From: Flavobacterium psychrophilum
GTDB lineage: Bacteria; Bacteroidota; Bacteroidia; Flavobacteriales; Flavobacteriaceae
Reading direction: 5' to 3'
DNA length: 64,000 bases
Assembly: GCA_945890865.1 (NCBI GenBank)
Contig: CAMDDB010000009.1
Span: 1-64,000 of the forward strand
The notes beneath the pieces are model-generated. The model worked only from the letters and a program-made list of their open reading frames with translations. It had not been told where the DNA came from and did not search any database. A program made the translations under genes and the position numbers. Shown piece after piece: positions 45,385-54,455 of this stretch (its first letter is position 1; each line of letters starts with the position of its first letter).

Positions 45385-45412
45385 TTGGGAGTTAGAAGTA
45401 GAAAGTTGGGAG
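45383..45412. repeat. degenerate heptad repeat after pyrE
   Basis: AGTTGGGAG occurs at 45383-45391 and again 21 bp later, with AGTTAGA and AGTAGAA heptads between. The core heptad is the reverse complement, rotated, of the one upstream of purB. Confidence 0.6.
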
Positions 45413-45435
45413 AATAAATTGCATCTAAACTACAT

Positions 45436-45460
45436 CCTTTTAAACCTTTAACCTTTTAAA
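45436..45460. repeat. short direct repeat before the SRPBCC gene
   Basis: CCTTTTAAA appears twice, separated by the shorter CCTTTAA, 18 bp before the ATG at 45478. Confidence 0.5.
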
Positions 45461-45477
45461 CTTATAAATAAAAAAAT

Positions 45478-45867
45478 ATGAACTTAGAAAGTCCAAAAGT
45501 AAACGTTGCAAAATCGGCTGAATATGTATTCAACGCTTTAAACGATATGAAGAATTTCGAGAAATTAATGCCTGAAAATATCGCAAAATTTGAAGTAATC
45601 GACGAAAATTGCTTTGAATTTGGATTGAAAGGAATGCCTGAAATTAAATTGGTAAAAAAAGGACAAACACCTAATTTGCAGATTGTGTTAGGAGCCGCTT
45701 CAAGTAAATTACCCTTTACTTTAACCGCTAATTTAACCGAAGTTAACGACACAACTGATGTTCAATTAACTTTTGAGGGTGAGTTTAATCCCATGATGGA
45801 AATGATGATCAAAGGACCTATTTCAAAATTCATCGAGACTTTATCTCAAAATATAGTAAAATTGTAA
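45478..45867 (+). CDS. SRPBCC (START-like) family protein
   Basis: A 129-residue protein with the helix-grip pattern of the SRPBCC superfamily: an N-terminal strand, helices (SAEYVFNALNDMKNFEKLMPENI), a curved sheet and a long C-terminal helix (MMEMMIKGPISKFIETLSQNIVKL). These domains bind hydrophobic ligands, but no ligand or enzymatic motif can be read here. It is common as an orphan gene beside pyrE in this kind of genome, though that association is from my recollection and not shown by the sequence. A terminator shared with the cysteine desulfurase gene follows. Confidence 0.78.
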   Translation: MNLESPKVNVAKSAEYVFNALNDMKNFEKLMPENIAKFEVIDENCFEFGLKGMPEIKLVKKGQTPNLQIVLGAASSKLPFTLTANLTEVNDTTDVQLTFEGEFNPMMEMMIKGPISKFIETLSQNIVKL

Positions 45868-45886
45868 AACACTAACTTGAATATAG

Positions 45887-45915
45887 AAAAGTCCGTTAGA
45901 ATACGGACTTTTTTT
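45887..45915. terminator. terminator between the SRPBCC and cysteine desulfurase genes
   Basis: AAAAGTCCGT and ACGGACTTTT pair perfectly around the loop TAGAAT, followed by further T residues; it lies between convergent genes. Confidence 0.88.
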
Positions 45916-47035
45916 ATGCTGTTTTCAAACCTTCAATCAACAAATCAATATCCTCTTTTGTATTGAAATGACTGAATGAGATACGTAAACTGGGTTTCTT
46001 AACCTCTTCGGGCAATAAAAACTCCGCTAATACATGTGAAGGCTTAACACTGCCGCTCTGGCAAGCACTGCCTCGCGAAACAGCAATTCCTTTCATGTCG
46101 AGTGTGAATAACATCATCGCTGATTTTTCCTCAGACAACGGCAATTGCACATTCAAAAGGTTATAATACGTATTCTCTCCATTGATTTTTATTTCCGGAA
46201 AAACTTTTTTCAATTCTGAAATGCAATACGCTTTTAACTCGGTTATATAATGTGTGTCTTTTTCTAAATTGGAATAGGCTAATTCTAAAGCTTTTGCCAT
46301 ACCTACCACTTGATGCACCGGTTCTGTACCGGCACGCATACCTTTTTCTTGTTCACCGCCAAAAATCATCGGTTGTAGCATCGAATTCTTTTTGATATAG
46401 GCAAAGCCAATGCCTTTTGGGCCATGAAATTTATGAGCAGAAGCCACTAAAAAATCAATACCCAAATCTTGTACATCTAAATTAGATTTTCCAATCGATT
46501 GCACGGTGTCACAATGAAATAACGCATTTGCATACTTACACAATTCCGAGACACGTTTGATATCTAAAAGGGTTCCAATTTCATTATTTACGTGCATTAA
46601 TGAAACTAATGTTGGAATATCAGAAGGTAATTTAGCTGCTAAATCTTGGTAATCGATGTTACCGTTTGGCAAAATAGCAATATATTCGACTTGAATTTTG
46701 AATTCCTTTGCTAAATGTTCTACCGTATGTAATGTAGCATGATGCTCAATTTTTGAAGTAATGATTCTTTTTATTCCTAAATCTTTAACTACACTAGTCA
46801 AAATCCAATTGGTTGCTTCGGTAGCACTGGATGTAAAAATGATTTCGGATGCTTGTGCATTCAGTGATTTTGCCATCGCTTTCCGTGCCGACTCCAACAA
46901 TGTTTTTGCACTTCGTCCAAAACTATGCGTAGAGGATGGATTTCCAAAATCGTTTTGAAGCACCTCCACCATAGTTGAAATGACTTCGGGATGAAGTTCG
47001 GTAGTGGCTGCGTTATCTAAATACACTTTTTTCAT
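45914..47035 (-). CDS. cysteine desulfurase of the NifS/IscS type
   Basis: A 373-residue PLP enzyme releasing sulfur from cysteine. The opening VYLDNAATTELHPEV, the PLP lysine Lys202 in ASAHKFHGPKG and the catalytic Cys325 in SRGSACQSGSVKPSHV are intact; the short cysteine loop places it in class I (NifS/IscS). No iscU, iscA or isc regulator is nearby, so it may serve tRNA thiolation or a general sulfur-transfer pathway instead of a local Fe-S operon. A -7 element lies about 90 nt upstream. Confidence 0.93.
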   Translation of the reverse strand: MKKVYLDNAATTELHPEVISTMVEVLQNDFGNPSSTHSFGRSAKTLLESARKAMAKSLNAQASEIIFTSSATEATNWILTSVVKDLGIKRIITSKIEHHATLHTVEHLAKEFKIQVEYIAILPNGNIDYQDLAAKLPSDIPTLVSLMHVNNEIGTLLDIKRVSELCKYANALFHCDTVQSIGKSNLDVQDLGIDFLVASAHKFHGPKGIGFAYIKKNSMLQPMIFGGEQEKGMRAGTEPVHQVVGMAKALELAYSNLEKDTHYITELKAYCISELKKVFPEIKINGENTYYNLLNVQLPLSEEKSAMMLFTLDMKGIAVSRGSACQSGSVKPSHVLAEFLLPEEVKKPSLRISFSHFNTKEDIDLLIEGLKTA

Positions 47036-47126
47036 TGGAAGTAATTGTTTTTTTTAATAAGCAACTCTATTTATTATATTGAAAATTGACAATTAATACT
47101 ATTTTAGTAGTTCTACTTTTATTTGG

Positions 47127-47134
47127 CAAAGATA
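47127..47134 (-). promoter_or_regulatory. candidate -7 element for the cysteine desulfurase gene
   Basis: TATCTTTG on the minus strand, about 91 nt before the ATG at 47035, leaving an AT-rich leader. No -33 TTG is visible at the expected distance. Confidence 0.4.
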
Positions 47135-47215
47135 CAAATCATTTTATTTTATAAACTTTAAAAGTGAATTAGGTTTAATTTTACCTACTATAGTAAAATA
47201 CTAAATTAAATCCAT

Positions 47216-47223
47216 TATTTTTG
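47216..47223 (+). promoter_or_regulatory. candidate -7 element for the lipoprotein gene at 47245
   Basis: TATTTTTG ends 21 nt before the ATG; the -33 position has no TTG. Confidence 0.45.
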
Positions 47224-47244
47224 TAGCTTAAATATAATAAATTC

Positions 47245-47751
47245 ATGAAAAAACTTTTTGTTTTAGTAGCTTTCATTTTTCTATTACAAGCCTGCGATGA
47301 TGGTGATCTTACGCTAGAATCTTTTAATTTTGATTCAGCTTCAGTACAAAATTGTACTACAAATAACTTAGTTTTTAAAATTAAAAGCAACGAATTATTA
47401 CTTTTAAATATTCCTTCTAATAGTTTCATCAATGAAGAAACACCCGATGGTAGTCCGAGAATAGTTCCTATAAGTTCGTCCAATAAAATTATATATCGAA
47501 TCTATTCTGACAACCTTAGTGCAACTGGTATTTGCAGTATTTTACCTCCCGCATCACCTATCGTAAAAAAAGAATGGAATGCTACAGGTGGAACCATAGA
47601 AATTATTTCTGATAAGTTATTTGCAACCGATGGGATAACCGTTACGGGCTATACCCATAACATCCGATTATTGAATGTAAACTTTTCAAATTCCAACAAC
47701 TCCTTTAGTTTTACAGAATATATTTTTGGAAACTACCGAACAAATTTATAA
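47245..47751 (+). CDS. hypothetical lipoprotein
   Basis: A 168-residue protein with signal peptide and lipobox LLQAC (Cys17), followed by DDGD. Acidic residues right after the lipidated cysteine resemble the surface-export signal described for Bacteroidota lipoproteins, so surface exposure is plausible. The mature sequence (LTLESFNFDSASVQNC, IYRIYSDNLSATGICS, WNATGGTIEIISD) has two further cysteines that could form a disulfide and no domain I recognise. It has its own promoter candidate and a strong terminator, so it is a monocistronic gene of unknown function. Confidence 0.7.
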   Translation: MKKLFVLVAFIFLLQACDDGDLTLESFNFDSASVQNCTTNNLVFKIKSNELLLLNIPSNSFINEETPDGSPRIVPISSSNKIIYRIYSDNLSATGICSILPPASPIVKKEWNATGGTIEIISDKLFATDGITVTGYTHNIRLLNVNFSNSNNSFSFTEYIFGNYRTNL

Positions 47752-47767
47752 CGCCGAGACCAATCAT

Positions 47768-47800
47768 AAAAAATGCCCCATTATTGAAGGGGCATTTTTT
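47768..47800. terminator. terminator between the lipoprotein and Smr genes
   Basis: AAAAAATGCCCC and GGGGCATTTTTT pair perfectly around a nine-base loop; A and T runs make it bidirectional. Confidence 0.92.
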
Positions 47801-47814
47801 ATAGAATAGGACTA

Positions 47815-48387
47815 TTATTTGACTTGGTGCTTTATATATACTTCAGTTGCCCCCAAACCATACTTTTGATAATTTGCATCCTGAAAAGAAATTCCATCGT
47901 ATCGTCCCAATAGAAAATCCAATTCTGCTTTTAAAACGCCTTCTCCCACACCGTGAATGAATACCAATTTTGGCATCCGATTTTTGATGGCAAAATCGAG
48001 TTGGCGTTTAGCGGTTTCCATTTGCATTGTTAAAATATCATAGTTAGTCATTCCGCGTTTTGAAGGCACGAGTTTTTCAATATGCAAATCCACTTCCAAA
48101 ACAAATTCTTCCTTGCGTGACTTTTTTTCTTTTACAAAATTTCGTTTTTTTGGAGCTTCTTTATCTTTCAAAACAGAAATTAAACTTTGACTTGAAAAAA
48201 AGCCACTTAAAAAACTGGAATTATGAACTTTAACTAATTCTTTAGCTAAAAATTTCATCTGAAATCCATCGGTTGTTTCGATGCAAATTTCGGTACTATT
48301 AACCGATATTACTTTACCAGAAATGGCTTCATCTAAAACCGCTACCTCATCGCCTATTTCAAATTTCTGTGTCATCGTTATCTTCAT
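47815..48387 (-). CDS. Smr domain protein (DUF2027-like)
   Basis: A 190-residue protein. The first 55 residues form a small beta domain (FEIGDEVAVLDEAISGKVISV) like that preceding Smr domains in Bacteroidota. A lysine-rich linker follows (75-95), then the Smr domain with EVDLHIEKL (about 98-106) and the FIHGVGEGVLKAEL block (about 144-157). Smr domains in MutS2 and free-standing proteins are nucleases acting on branched DNA or stalled-ribosome mRNA. It may start at the ATG four codons in (48375). It overlaps the end of the small membrane protein gene upstream. Confidence 0.85.
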   Translation of the reverse strand: MKITMTQKFEIGDEVAVLDEAISGKVISVNSTEICIETTDGFQMKFLAKELVKVHNSSFLSGFFSSQSLISVLKDKEAPKKRNFVKEKKSRKEEFVLEVDLHIEKLVPSKRGMTNYDILTMQMETAKRQLDFAIKNRMPKLVFIHGVGEGVLKAELDFLLGRYDGISFQDANYQKYGLGATEVYIKHQVK

Positions 48388-48544
48388 TTTTAGAAGGAAT
48401 TTTCTTCATTAATTTATACATTCCATACATAAAAACACCTATAGCTCCTATCATGATAATTGGATTAGGTTGAGCTTTAGATTGCTCCACTAATGCAATG
48501 ATTCCAGCGGCAGCTAGAACCAAAATTGACATCAATTGCTTCAT
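48359..48544 (-). CDS. small membrane protein of unknown function
   Basis: A 61-residue protein with two hydrophobic helices (residues 4-19 and 28-46) joined by EQSKAQPNP, then a charged tail KKIPSKNEDNDDTEI. It is plausible as a real gene because the reading frame is complete, the composition is that of an inner-membrane protein, and its stop overlaps the start of the Smr gene, a typical translational coupling. I do not recognise a family. Confidence 0.6.
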   Translation of the reverse strand: MKQLMSILVLAAAGIIALVEQSKAQPNPIIMIGAIGVFMYGMYKLMKKIPSKNEDNDDTEI

Positions 48545-48810
48545 TTTTTTTTCTTAAGAATTCAAATGTACTCTTTTTGATTTACCTATAAAACACTTTT
48601 AAAATTTTGAAATGAAATATCTCAGTTCATTAACAAATCATTTACAACTCAAAAATGAAGTTTGGCACGACAATTGAAATTCTTTCGTGAAGCAACGTTT
48701 TAGAAACGAGTTTTTAAATGAAGTTGTAACCTTTTTAAGCGAAAAAATAATTGGTTGGTTAGTTTGTTTGTAAAATCCTGCAGATTCTAGTGAGAAGAAG
48801 CAGGATTTTA
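48545..48810. other. 266-bp spacer with a hairpin but no gene
   Basis: No convincing open frame. It contains a small hairpin (CGTTT TAG AAACG near 48692-48704) and, at 48772-48810, an imperfect hairpin with arms AAAATCCTGC and GCAGGATTTT that may terminate the flippase gene on the minus strand. Confidence 0.5.
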
Positions 48811-50277
48811 TTATTTCAACACTTTCTTAATAATTGAATTCATTACAAAATTAATATCGGATGAAATTTTAAACACATGGCATAATCCAAGATAAAAGGC
48901 GCTTACTAATACCGATTTTATTGCAATATTAATTACCGGATGAAAAGTAAAATCCCAATAATAAAATACTAAAAAGGTAATAATAACCACTCCTAGCGCC
49001 ACAATTGTTTTAAACGTAAATGGAAACAAATTCATGCGTAATATTACAAATAGCAACTTGGCTAAACTATATAATGTAATGGCAATTAAAGTAGCCATGG
49101 CTGCACCATTCAATCCATAATTAGGAATGAAATACATGTTTAGTAAAACAATTAATACTACTAAAACTATTCCTAAACTCAAGACCGCTTTATAATATTT
49201 TGAATTGAAAATAATTGCATTATTATTTCCTAACATCAAATCAAAATACTTAGACAACCCAATGGTAAAAACCACAAACAAGCCTTGACTGTATTCTTTA
49301 GGCAACAAAAGGTAAAGTTGATTGATATTTACTAAAATTCCGACCAATAGTAATCCCCCGATAACTTGTAAAGTAATAGACGTTTTTTTATACAACTCAT
49401 TCAATTCCTCCCACTTTTGTTCGCTCATCAATTTTGCAGTAATTGGATAGGTTATTTGATGCATCGCTCTACTTGGAATAGAAATGACCATCGCAATAAA
49501 TATAGCTACCGAATAAAAGGCTATATTGTCAATGTCCATATAGTGTTTGATCATGTATTTATCAATATCCAACAACATATTTGCTATACTTGCCGACAAA
49601 ATAATAAAGATTGTGTAGGTCCAAATTGCTTTGCTTTGCTTCGGAACTTTAAAATGTAAAACAATTCGCTTGACTTTATTTGCATAAAAGACAATAAGAA
49701 GCAAACTAATTCCGTAAACAAAAACTAAGGAATAAATAAATTCTAAGGGAGTAATATACTGGTAATACACCCCATAAAGCAATACCGAGATGAGTATGCG
49801 CACAAAAACCTCCTTTACAAAGCTTCCAAAAACAGATTTCATGTGGGCGCGTAACCATGCATAAAAGATCTCGAAATACCCCATAAAAACAGCAACTACA
49901 GGAATAACCCACACAAACGAATAAATTATAGGATTCTTTTGAGATTCATAAGTAGCAATGGTATCATAATAAAAATAAAAAAGTCCAGTTAGAGGAATTA
50001 TAAACACCAAGGGAATCAACAACATATAGGTAATATAACTGCTTAATTCTTGCTCAGTTTTATTGTTGTCATTAAAAAATTTTATCAACGTATTTTGAAT
50101 ACCAAAAGACATGAGGGGATATAAAATATTGGCTGCAGACAACACATATCCAGACAAACCAAAGTAATCTTCTCCTAAAAAGTAAGGATACATAAACAAG
50201 GTATTTAACGCGCCAATCCCAAACCCTATAAAGGTAATTATCGTGTTCTTAATAGATTGTTTGATAACGATTCCCAT
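48811..50277 (-). CDS. Wzx-like polysaccharide flippase (MATE/MOP superfamily)
   Basis: A 488-residue membrane protein with about 14 hydrophobic helices. The opening IKNTIITFIGFGIGALNTLFMYPYFLGEDYFGLSGYV is the usual start of oligosaccharide flippases, and later GRAMHQ- and NYGLNGAAMATLIA-type segments agree. It likely moves a lipid-linked glycan across the inner membrane. Together with the glycosyltransferase 16 bp upstream and the YfhO protein beyond it, this forms a three-gene unit in one direction. The glycan structure cannot be inferred. Confidence 0.88.
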   Translation of the reverse strand: MGIVIKQSIKNTIITFIGFGIGALNTLFMYPYFLGEDYFGLSGYVLSAANILYPLMSFGIQNTLIKFFNDNNKTEQELSSYITYMLLIPLVFIIPLTGLFYFYYDTIATYESQKNPIIYSFVWVIPVVAVFMGYFEIFYAWLRAHMKSVFGSFVKEVFVRILISVLLYGVYYQYITPLEFIYSLVFVYGISLLLIVFYANKVKRIVLHFKVPKQSKAIWTYTIFIILSASIANMLLDIDKYMIKHYMDIDNIAFYSVAIFIAMVISIPSRAMHQITYPITAKLMSEQKWEELNELYKKTSITLQVIGGLLLVGILVNINQLYLLLPKEYSQGLFVVFTIGLSKYFDLMLGNNNAIIFNSKYYKAVLSLGIVLVVLIVLLNMYFIPNYGLNGAAMATLIAITLYSLAKLLFVILRMNLFPFTFKTIVALGVVIITFLVFYYWDFTFHPVINIAIKSVLVSAFYLGLCHVFKISSDINFVMNSIIKKVLK

Positions 50278-50293
50278 GTTTTAATAAAAATGA

Positions 50294-51589
50294 TTAGTGA
50301 TGAATTATTAGCAGCTTGGCTAATTTTTCGGTTAATGAAATGCGACTGTATTGTTGCAAACCTACTGGAAATACTTTTAAATTGTTTTGCTGAAATTGTT
50401 CAAAATAATATAGAATTTGAGTTTTTAAAGCTTTCAACTCGTCATATTTGAAGAAAGTTCCTGTATTAGTTTCTTTTATAATTTGAGCAAAATCTGCGTG
50501 CTCTGGTCCGATGGCAATTATGGGACGTTCTGTAACCATGTATTCAAATAATTTTCCCGGAATAATGCATCTAGTTTCTTGCGAATCAATTTCAATGAGT
50601 AACAATACTTGTGAACTTCGCTGTTCCATTATGGCTTCGTGATGGGGCAAATACCCCAAATGATTGACATGATTGTTTAACCCAAATTCCTTGATAGATT
50701 GCAATACCTCAGCACTCAACGCTCCTATCAATTTTAACTGAAACTGTTTATTAAATTCCTTATTTTCTGTAATTAATTCTTGTAAGGCTTTCCATAAAAT
50801 AGTTGGGTTTCGAGCCGATAAAAAGGATCCAATATGTGCCAAAGTAAATTTATCATCCAACGGTTTTTTTCTCACTTGCTCTATATCATAGCCATTAGTA
50901 ATTACTTCGATAGGTTTGGATGTAATAGCTTCAAATTCAGCTTTTGTGGTAGGTGAAGTAACGATGAGTTGGTCACATGCATTCATAACTTCTTTTTCTA
51001 ACGCTTTGTGCTTATTAGCTGCCCAAGAACTTAGTTTGAGTTGCTTATGGTAACCAATCGTTGTCCACGGATCACGAAAATCGGCCAACCAAGTTATATT
51101 GAGCTCCTTTTTTAATTGCAATCCTATCAAATGCAAACTATGTGGCGGACCTGTTGTGATTATCGTATCTATTTTATGCTCTTGAAGATATTCTTTTAAA
51201 AATTTAACCGAAGGCTTTACCCAAAACACTCTCGCATCTGGGATAAAAACGTTGCCTCGAATCCAAAGCATTGCTTTTTCTATAAACGATTGTTTTTTTT
51301 GATTGGGTATTATTCCCGAACTAATTTTTTTGGTATTATTTTTAAAAAAAAACGATGCTAAGCCATAAGGTTCAAATATGGGTTGTTTGATGATAATCGC
51401 TTTACTTGAAACTTCATTTACTAATTTTTGATCGATTAAAGGATACGTAGGATTTTCCGGAACATAAACATGAGGCTCGATATTAAAATCGGGCAAGTAC
51501 TTGACAAACTTCAACCAACGTTGAACTCCTGGGCCTCCCGCTGGGGGCCAGTAATAGGAAATGATGAGTATTTTTTTTGTTGGTTGCAA
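50294..51589 (-). CDS. glycosyltransferase, GT4-like
   Basis: A 431-residue GT-B fold enzyme. The N-terminus has KILIISYYWPPAGGPGVQRWLKFVKYLP, a common opening for GT4-like enzymes. The middle holds TTGPPHSLHLIGLQL, LADFRDPWTT and VTSPTTKAEFEAI, and the C-terminal half has LAHIGSFLSARNP and IPGKLFEYMVTERPIIAIG, where the EYM segment of the sugar-nucleotide site is. Donor and acceptor are unknown. It sits 9 bp after the YfhO gene and 16 bp before the flippase, so it is part of a surface-glycan unit. Confidence 0.88.
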   Translation of the reverse strand: MQPTKKILIISYYWPPAGGPGVQRWLKFVKYLPDFNIEPHVYVPENPTYPLIDQKLVNEVSSKAIIIKQPIFEPYGLASFFFKNNTKKISSGIIPNQKKQSFIEKAMLWIRGNVFIPDARVFWVKPSVKFLKEYLQEHKIDTIITTGPPHSLHLIGLQLKKELNITWLADFRDPWTTIGYHKQLKLSSWAANKHKALEKEVMNACDQLIVTSPTTKAEFEAITSKPIEVITNGYDIEQVRKKPLDDKFTLAHIGSFLSARNPTILWKALQELITENKEFNKQFQLKLIGALSAEVLQSIKEFGLNNHVNHLGYLPHHEAIMEQRSSQVLLLIEIDSQETRCIIPGKLFEYMVTERPIIAIGPEHADFAQIIKETNTGTFFKYDELKALKTQILYYFEQFQQNNLKVFPVGLQQYSRISLTEKLAKLLIIHH

Positions 51590-51598
51590 GCTGTTAGT

Positions 51599-54094
51599 TT
51601 ATTTTACCAATTTATCTTTCTTGTTCTCAAAATATACTCCAGCTCCAATTAACAAAAGCATTACAATAGCACTAATTAATGCGATGGCACTTCCAGTCTT
51701 CACTACTTGGGGTTCAAATTTGAATTCGATCGTATGCTTTCCAGCTGGAACTTGTAAACCTCTCAACACATAGTTTACCAGATAAATTTTTGCTACTTTT
51801 CCGTCTATTGTTGCGATCCATCCGTTTTTATAATAGTTTTCAGAAAAGACTGCAAATCCGTCTTTGCTGGTGTATGAATTATATTTTAGATGATTAGGTT
51901 GGTGTTTGAGCAATTGAATCGATGCTGTTGTATCTTTTTCAAAAGTATTTTCTTTTAAATCATTAGTTAACGAGTTGATCACAACTTCATTTTTTGTATC
52001 CAATTTGCTTAATACTTTCATTTCTTCATCTGCAGATTTCACAAACTTTACGTTCTCAACAAACCAAGCATTTCCATTCGCATACGGATTTGAAACTGGC
52101 ACATCACCTTGACCTGTTGGTACAATCACGTATTTTACATTGAGCATATCCAAAATAGGATTGCTTTTTGTAAAACTAAGCGTTTGAAAATCGATAGTGT
52201 TACCTAATTCACTAATATTTTTCTCTACATTATAATCAAATAGTTGATCAAAACGTCTTGGTCTTACTGCGCTATAACCTCCAACCGATTTATGAAAATA
52301 TGAAGTACGAGCTTGCATTCTTCCTTGAATTTCATACACTCTATAATTCGATGAGTCTTTTAAAATAAGGTTATCCACTTCGGTGGGTTCAAAAGGCATA
52401 TCGACTTCGCGTGCGCTCTTAAATTGATCGGGACTGTTGTATACATAGCGTTTATCGACCATAAATAAATCGGCTACCATAAAAAACCCAACGGCAATAA
52501 TTGCTGAAGTAGCGGCTAACTTATTTTGAATATACAACCAAAGTGCTGCAGCTGCAACTGCAATCAAAATACCCGAACGCATAAGATCACTTGTGTAGAA
52601 ATTTATACGATCTTCCTTAAGCGCTTTGATAAAATTGATTCCAAAGGATTGATCCTGGCTTTCGCCAAATAGTTGAATCAATTGTTCGTCCATTGCTCCT
52701 GAAAAATTAAAGACCCCTTTCGCTAAAAACAAAGCAATTAGCAAACCTAAACTCGAAGCGGTTGCTTTCCACAAACTGTTCCACTGTTTTTCTTTTTCGG
52801 TGGCAAAGAACGATTGCAATCCCATAATAGCTAAAACTGGAATACATAATTCTAGGATTACTTGAATTGAAGAAACTGCTCTAAACTTATCGTATAAAGG
52901 AACGAAATCAATAAAAAACCGGGTTAATCCGTCAAAATTCTTACCCCAAGAAAGTAGTAAGGAAAGGATAGCTCCCGCTAAAAAAACATATTTTATTTTA
53001 CGTTGATCATGAAACAAGCACAAAACTGCCAAAAAGAAAACTATGGCACCAATGTATGCCGGAGCGGCTACAATGGGCTGGTCTCCCCAATAAGTTTTGC
53101 CATAATATTCAACCGTTTGTAATGCCTCTGAAGGTGTGGCTCCATAATTCAATAAAAAAGTATACAAAACCGAGTCTTCTCCCAAGGTTTCACTATTTCC
53201 ACCCCCAAATAGACGAGGTGCAATTAAATTAAAACTTTCTGCAATGCCATAACTGTATTCGGTAATGTAATCGTGTTCCATAGCTGAATTTGTCGTGTTG
53301 ATCGAACCGTCTGGCTTAAAAGTAAGTTCGCTTTTGCCACGAATACTAAAATCAGTATATTCAGCTGTTGCCATTAAATTAGCTGCATTTACACCTATGG
53401 CTAAAATTCCAGCTACTGCAAAAACGCCAATTGTTTTACCCAATACTCCATATTCCTTATTCTTAATTGCTATAACAACAAAGTAAATAGCCATTATCAA
53501 CAATAAAAACAATAAATAATAAGTCATTTGAAAATGGTTGGCGTTAATTTCTAGAGCTGCTGCGACCATGGTGAGCACTCCACCTACAATGTATTTTCTT
53601 TGAAAAACCAAAAATACCCCCGCTACAACCATAGGCATATATGCGATTGCATGTGCTTTTGCATTGTGTCCAACACCTAAAATAATAATCAGATAGGTTG
53701 ATAATCCGAAGGCAAGTGCTCCAAAAAAAGCTTTTAACGGATCCACTTTGAGTACCATCAACAAGACATAAAACCCTAGAAAATAAAGAAATAAATAATC
53801 CGCTGGACGTGGTAAAAAACGCAAAGCATCGTCCAAAGCTCCTATGGCATCGTTTGGATAATTTGCACCCAATTGATAGGTGGGCATTCCGCCAAAAGCA
53901 CTATTAGTCCAATACGGTTCTTCATTGGTTTCTTTTCTAAAATCGTTCTGCTCTTTTGCCATTCCAGTATACTGAACAATATCCGATTGGAAAATTTTAT
54001 TTCCTTGTAAAATTGGATAGAAATAAACCAATGAAACGATTGCAAATCCAATCAGAACTACTAAATGAGGGATTATTTTTTGGATGTTTTTCAT
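51599..54094 (-). CDS. YfhO family membrane protein
   Basis: An 831-residue protein with about 12-13 hydrophobic helices in the first two thirds and a soluble beta-rich domain near 620-790, then a final helix. The N-terminus PHLVVLIGFAIVSLVYFYPILQGNKIFQSDIVQYTGMAKEQND and the C-terminal LVNYVLRGLQVPAGKHTIEFKFEP mark the YfhO family, related to GT-C glycosyltransferases. In Firmicutes, YfhO glycosylates teichoic acid. A lipid-phosphate sugar donor is likely. It is the first gene of the glycan unit. Confidence 0.88.
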   Translation of the reverse strand: MKNIQKIIPHLVVLIGFAIVSLVYFYPILQGNKIFQSDIVQYTGMAKEQNDFRKETNEEPYWTNSAFGGMPTYQLGANYPNDAIGALDDALRFLPRPADYLFLYFLGFYVLLMVLKVDPLKAFFGALAFGLSTYLIIILGVGHNAKAHAIAYMPMVVAGVFLVFQRKYIVGGVLTMVAAALEINANHFQMTYYLLFLLLIMAIYFVVIAIKNKEYGVLGKTIGVFAVAGILAIGVNAANLMATAEYTDFSIRGKSELTFKPDGSINTTNSAMEHDYITEYSYGIAESFNLIAPRLFGGGNSETLGEDSVLYTFLLNYGATPSEALQTVEYYGKTYWGDQPIVAAPAYIGAIVFFLAVLCLFHDQRKIKYVFLAGAILSLLLSWGKNFDGLTRFFIDFVPLYDKFRAVSSIQVILELCIPVLAIMGLQSFFATEKEKQWNSLWKATASSLGLLIALFLAKGVFNFSGAMDEQLIQLFGESQDQSFGINFIKALKEDRINFYTSDLMRSGILIAVAAAALWLYIQNKLAATSAIIAVGFFMVADLFMVDKRYVYNSPDQFKSAREVDMPFEPTEVDNLILKDSSNYRVYEIQGRMQARTSYFHKSVGGYSAVRPRRFDQLFDYNVEKNISELGNTIDFQTLSFTKSNPILDMLNVKYVIVPTGQGDVPVSNPYANGNAWFVENVKFVKSADEEMKVLSKLDTKNEVVINSLTNDLKENTFEKDTTASIQLLKHQPNHLKYNSYTSKDGFAVFSENYYKNGWIATIDGKVAKIYLVNYVLRGLQVPAGKHTIEFKFEPQVVKTGSAIALISAIVMLLLIGAGVYFENKKDKLVK

Positions 54095-54130
54095 GAATGT
54101 AATAAAATAGAATAAGATGCTAAAGTAATT

Positions 54131-54159
54131 AAAAAAAGGATATTGTTAAAATATCCTTT
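54131..54159 (-). terminator. terminator of the DUF4834 gene
   Basis: AAAGGATATT and AATATCCTTT pair perfectly around GTTAA; on the minus strand the hairpin is followed by seven T residues. It prevents read-through into the YfhO unit. Confidence 0.85.
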
Positions 54160-54178
54160 GGTGCAGGGTAAAAACCCA

Positions 54179-54436
54179 TTAATTTATTTCTTCGTAATCG
54201 ATATAATCGCCTACTTTTTCCTTTTCTTTTGATTGAAATTGAGTGGATTGATCTGTAGTATTTTGTTGTTGCTGTTGCTGTTTTTTATATTGCTCCTGCA
54301 TTTTTTCTTGCATTTTATTAACTGCTTTCTGCATGATGATGGGAGCAAAAATTCGGATGAGAAACTTGAACAAATAATAACTTAAAATAATAATTGCTAA
54401 GGTTCTTAATAAGCTGGAGCCTGATGCCATTTCCAT
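54179..54436 (-). CDS. DUF4834 family protein
   Basis: An 85-residue protein with one N-terminal membrane helix (RTLAIIILSYYLFKFLIRIFA), followed by a glutamine-rich coil (MQEKMQEQYKKQQQQQQ) and an acidic end with VGDYIDYEEIN. This layout is that of DUF4834, a short Bacteroidota family of unknown function. ATG at 54436 or the one two codons later (54430) are both possible starts. A two-element promoter candidate lies upstream. Confidence 0.75.
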   Translation of the reverse strand: MEMASGSSLLRTLAIIILSYYLFKFLIRIFAPIIMQKAVNKMQEKMQEQYKKQQQQQQNTTDQSTQFQSKEKEKVGDYIDYEEIN

Positions 54437-54455
54437 AGGTTCTAATTTAAAAATT

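Noticed and set aside
48545..48810. A tRNA or small gene in the longest spacer
   Set aside because: No cloverleaf, no anticodon-arm pattern and no open frame of useful length could be found.
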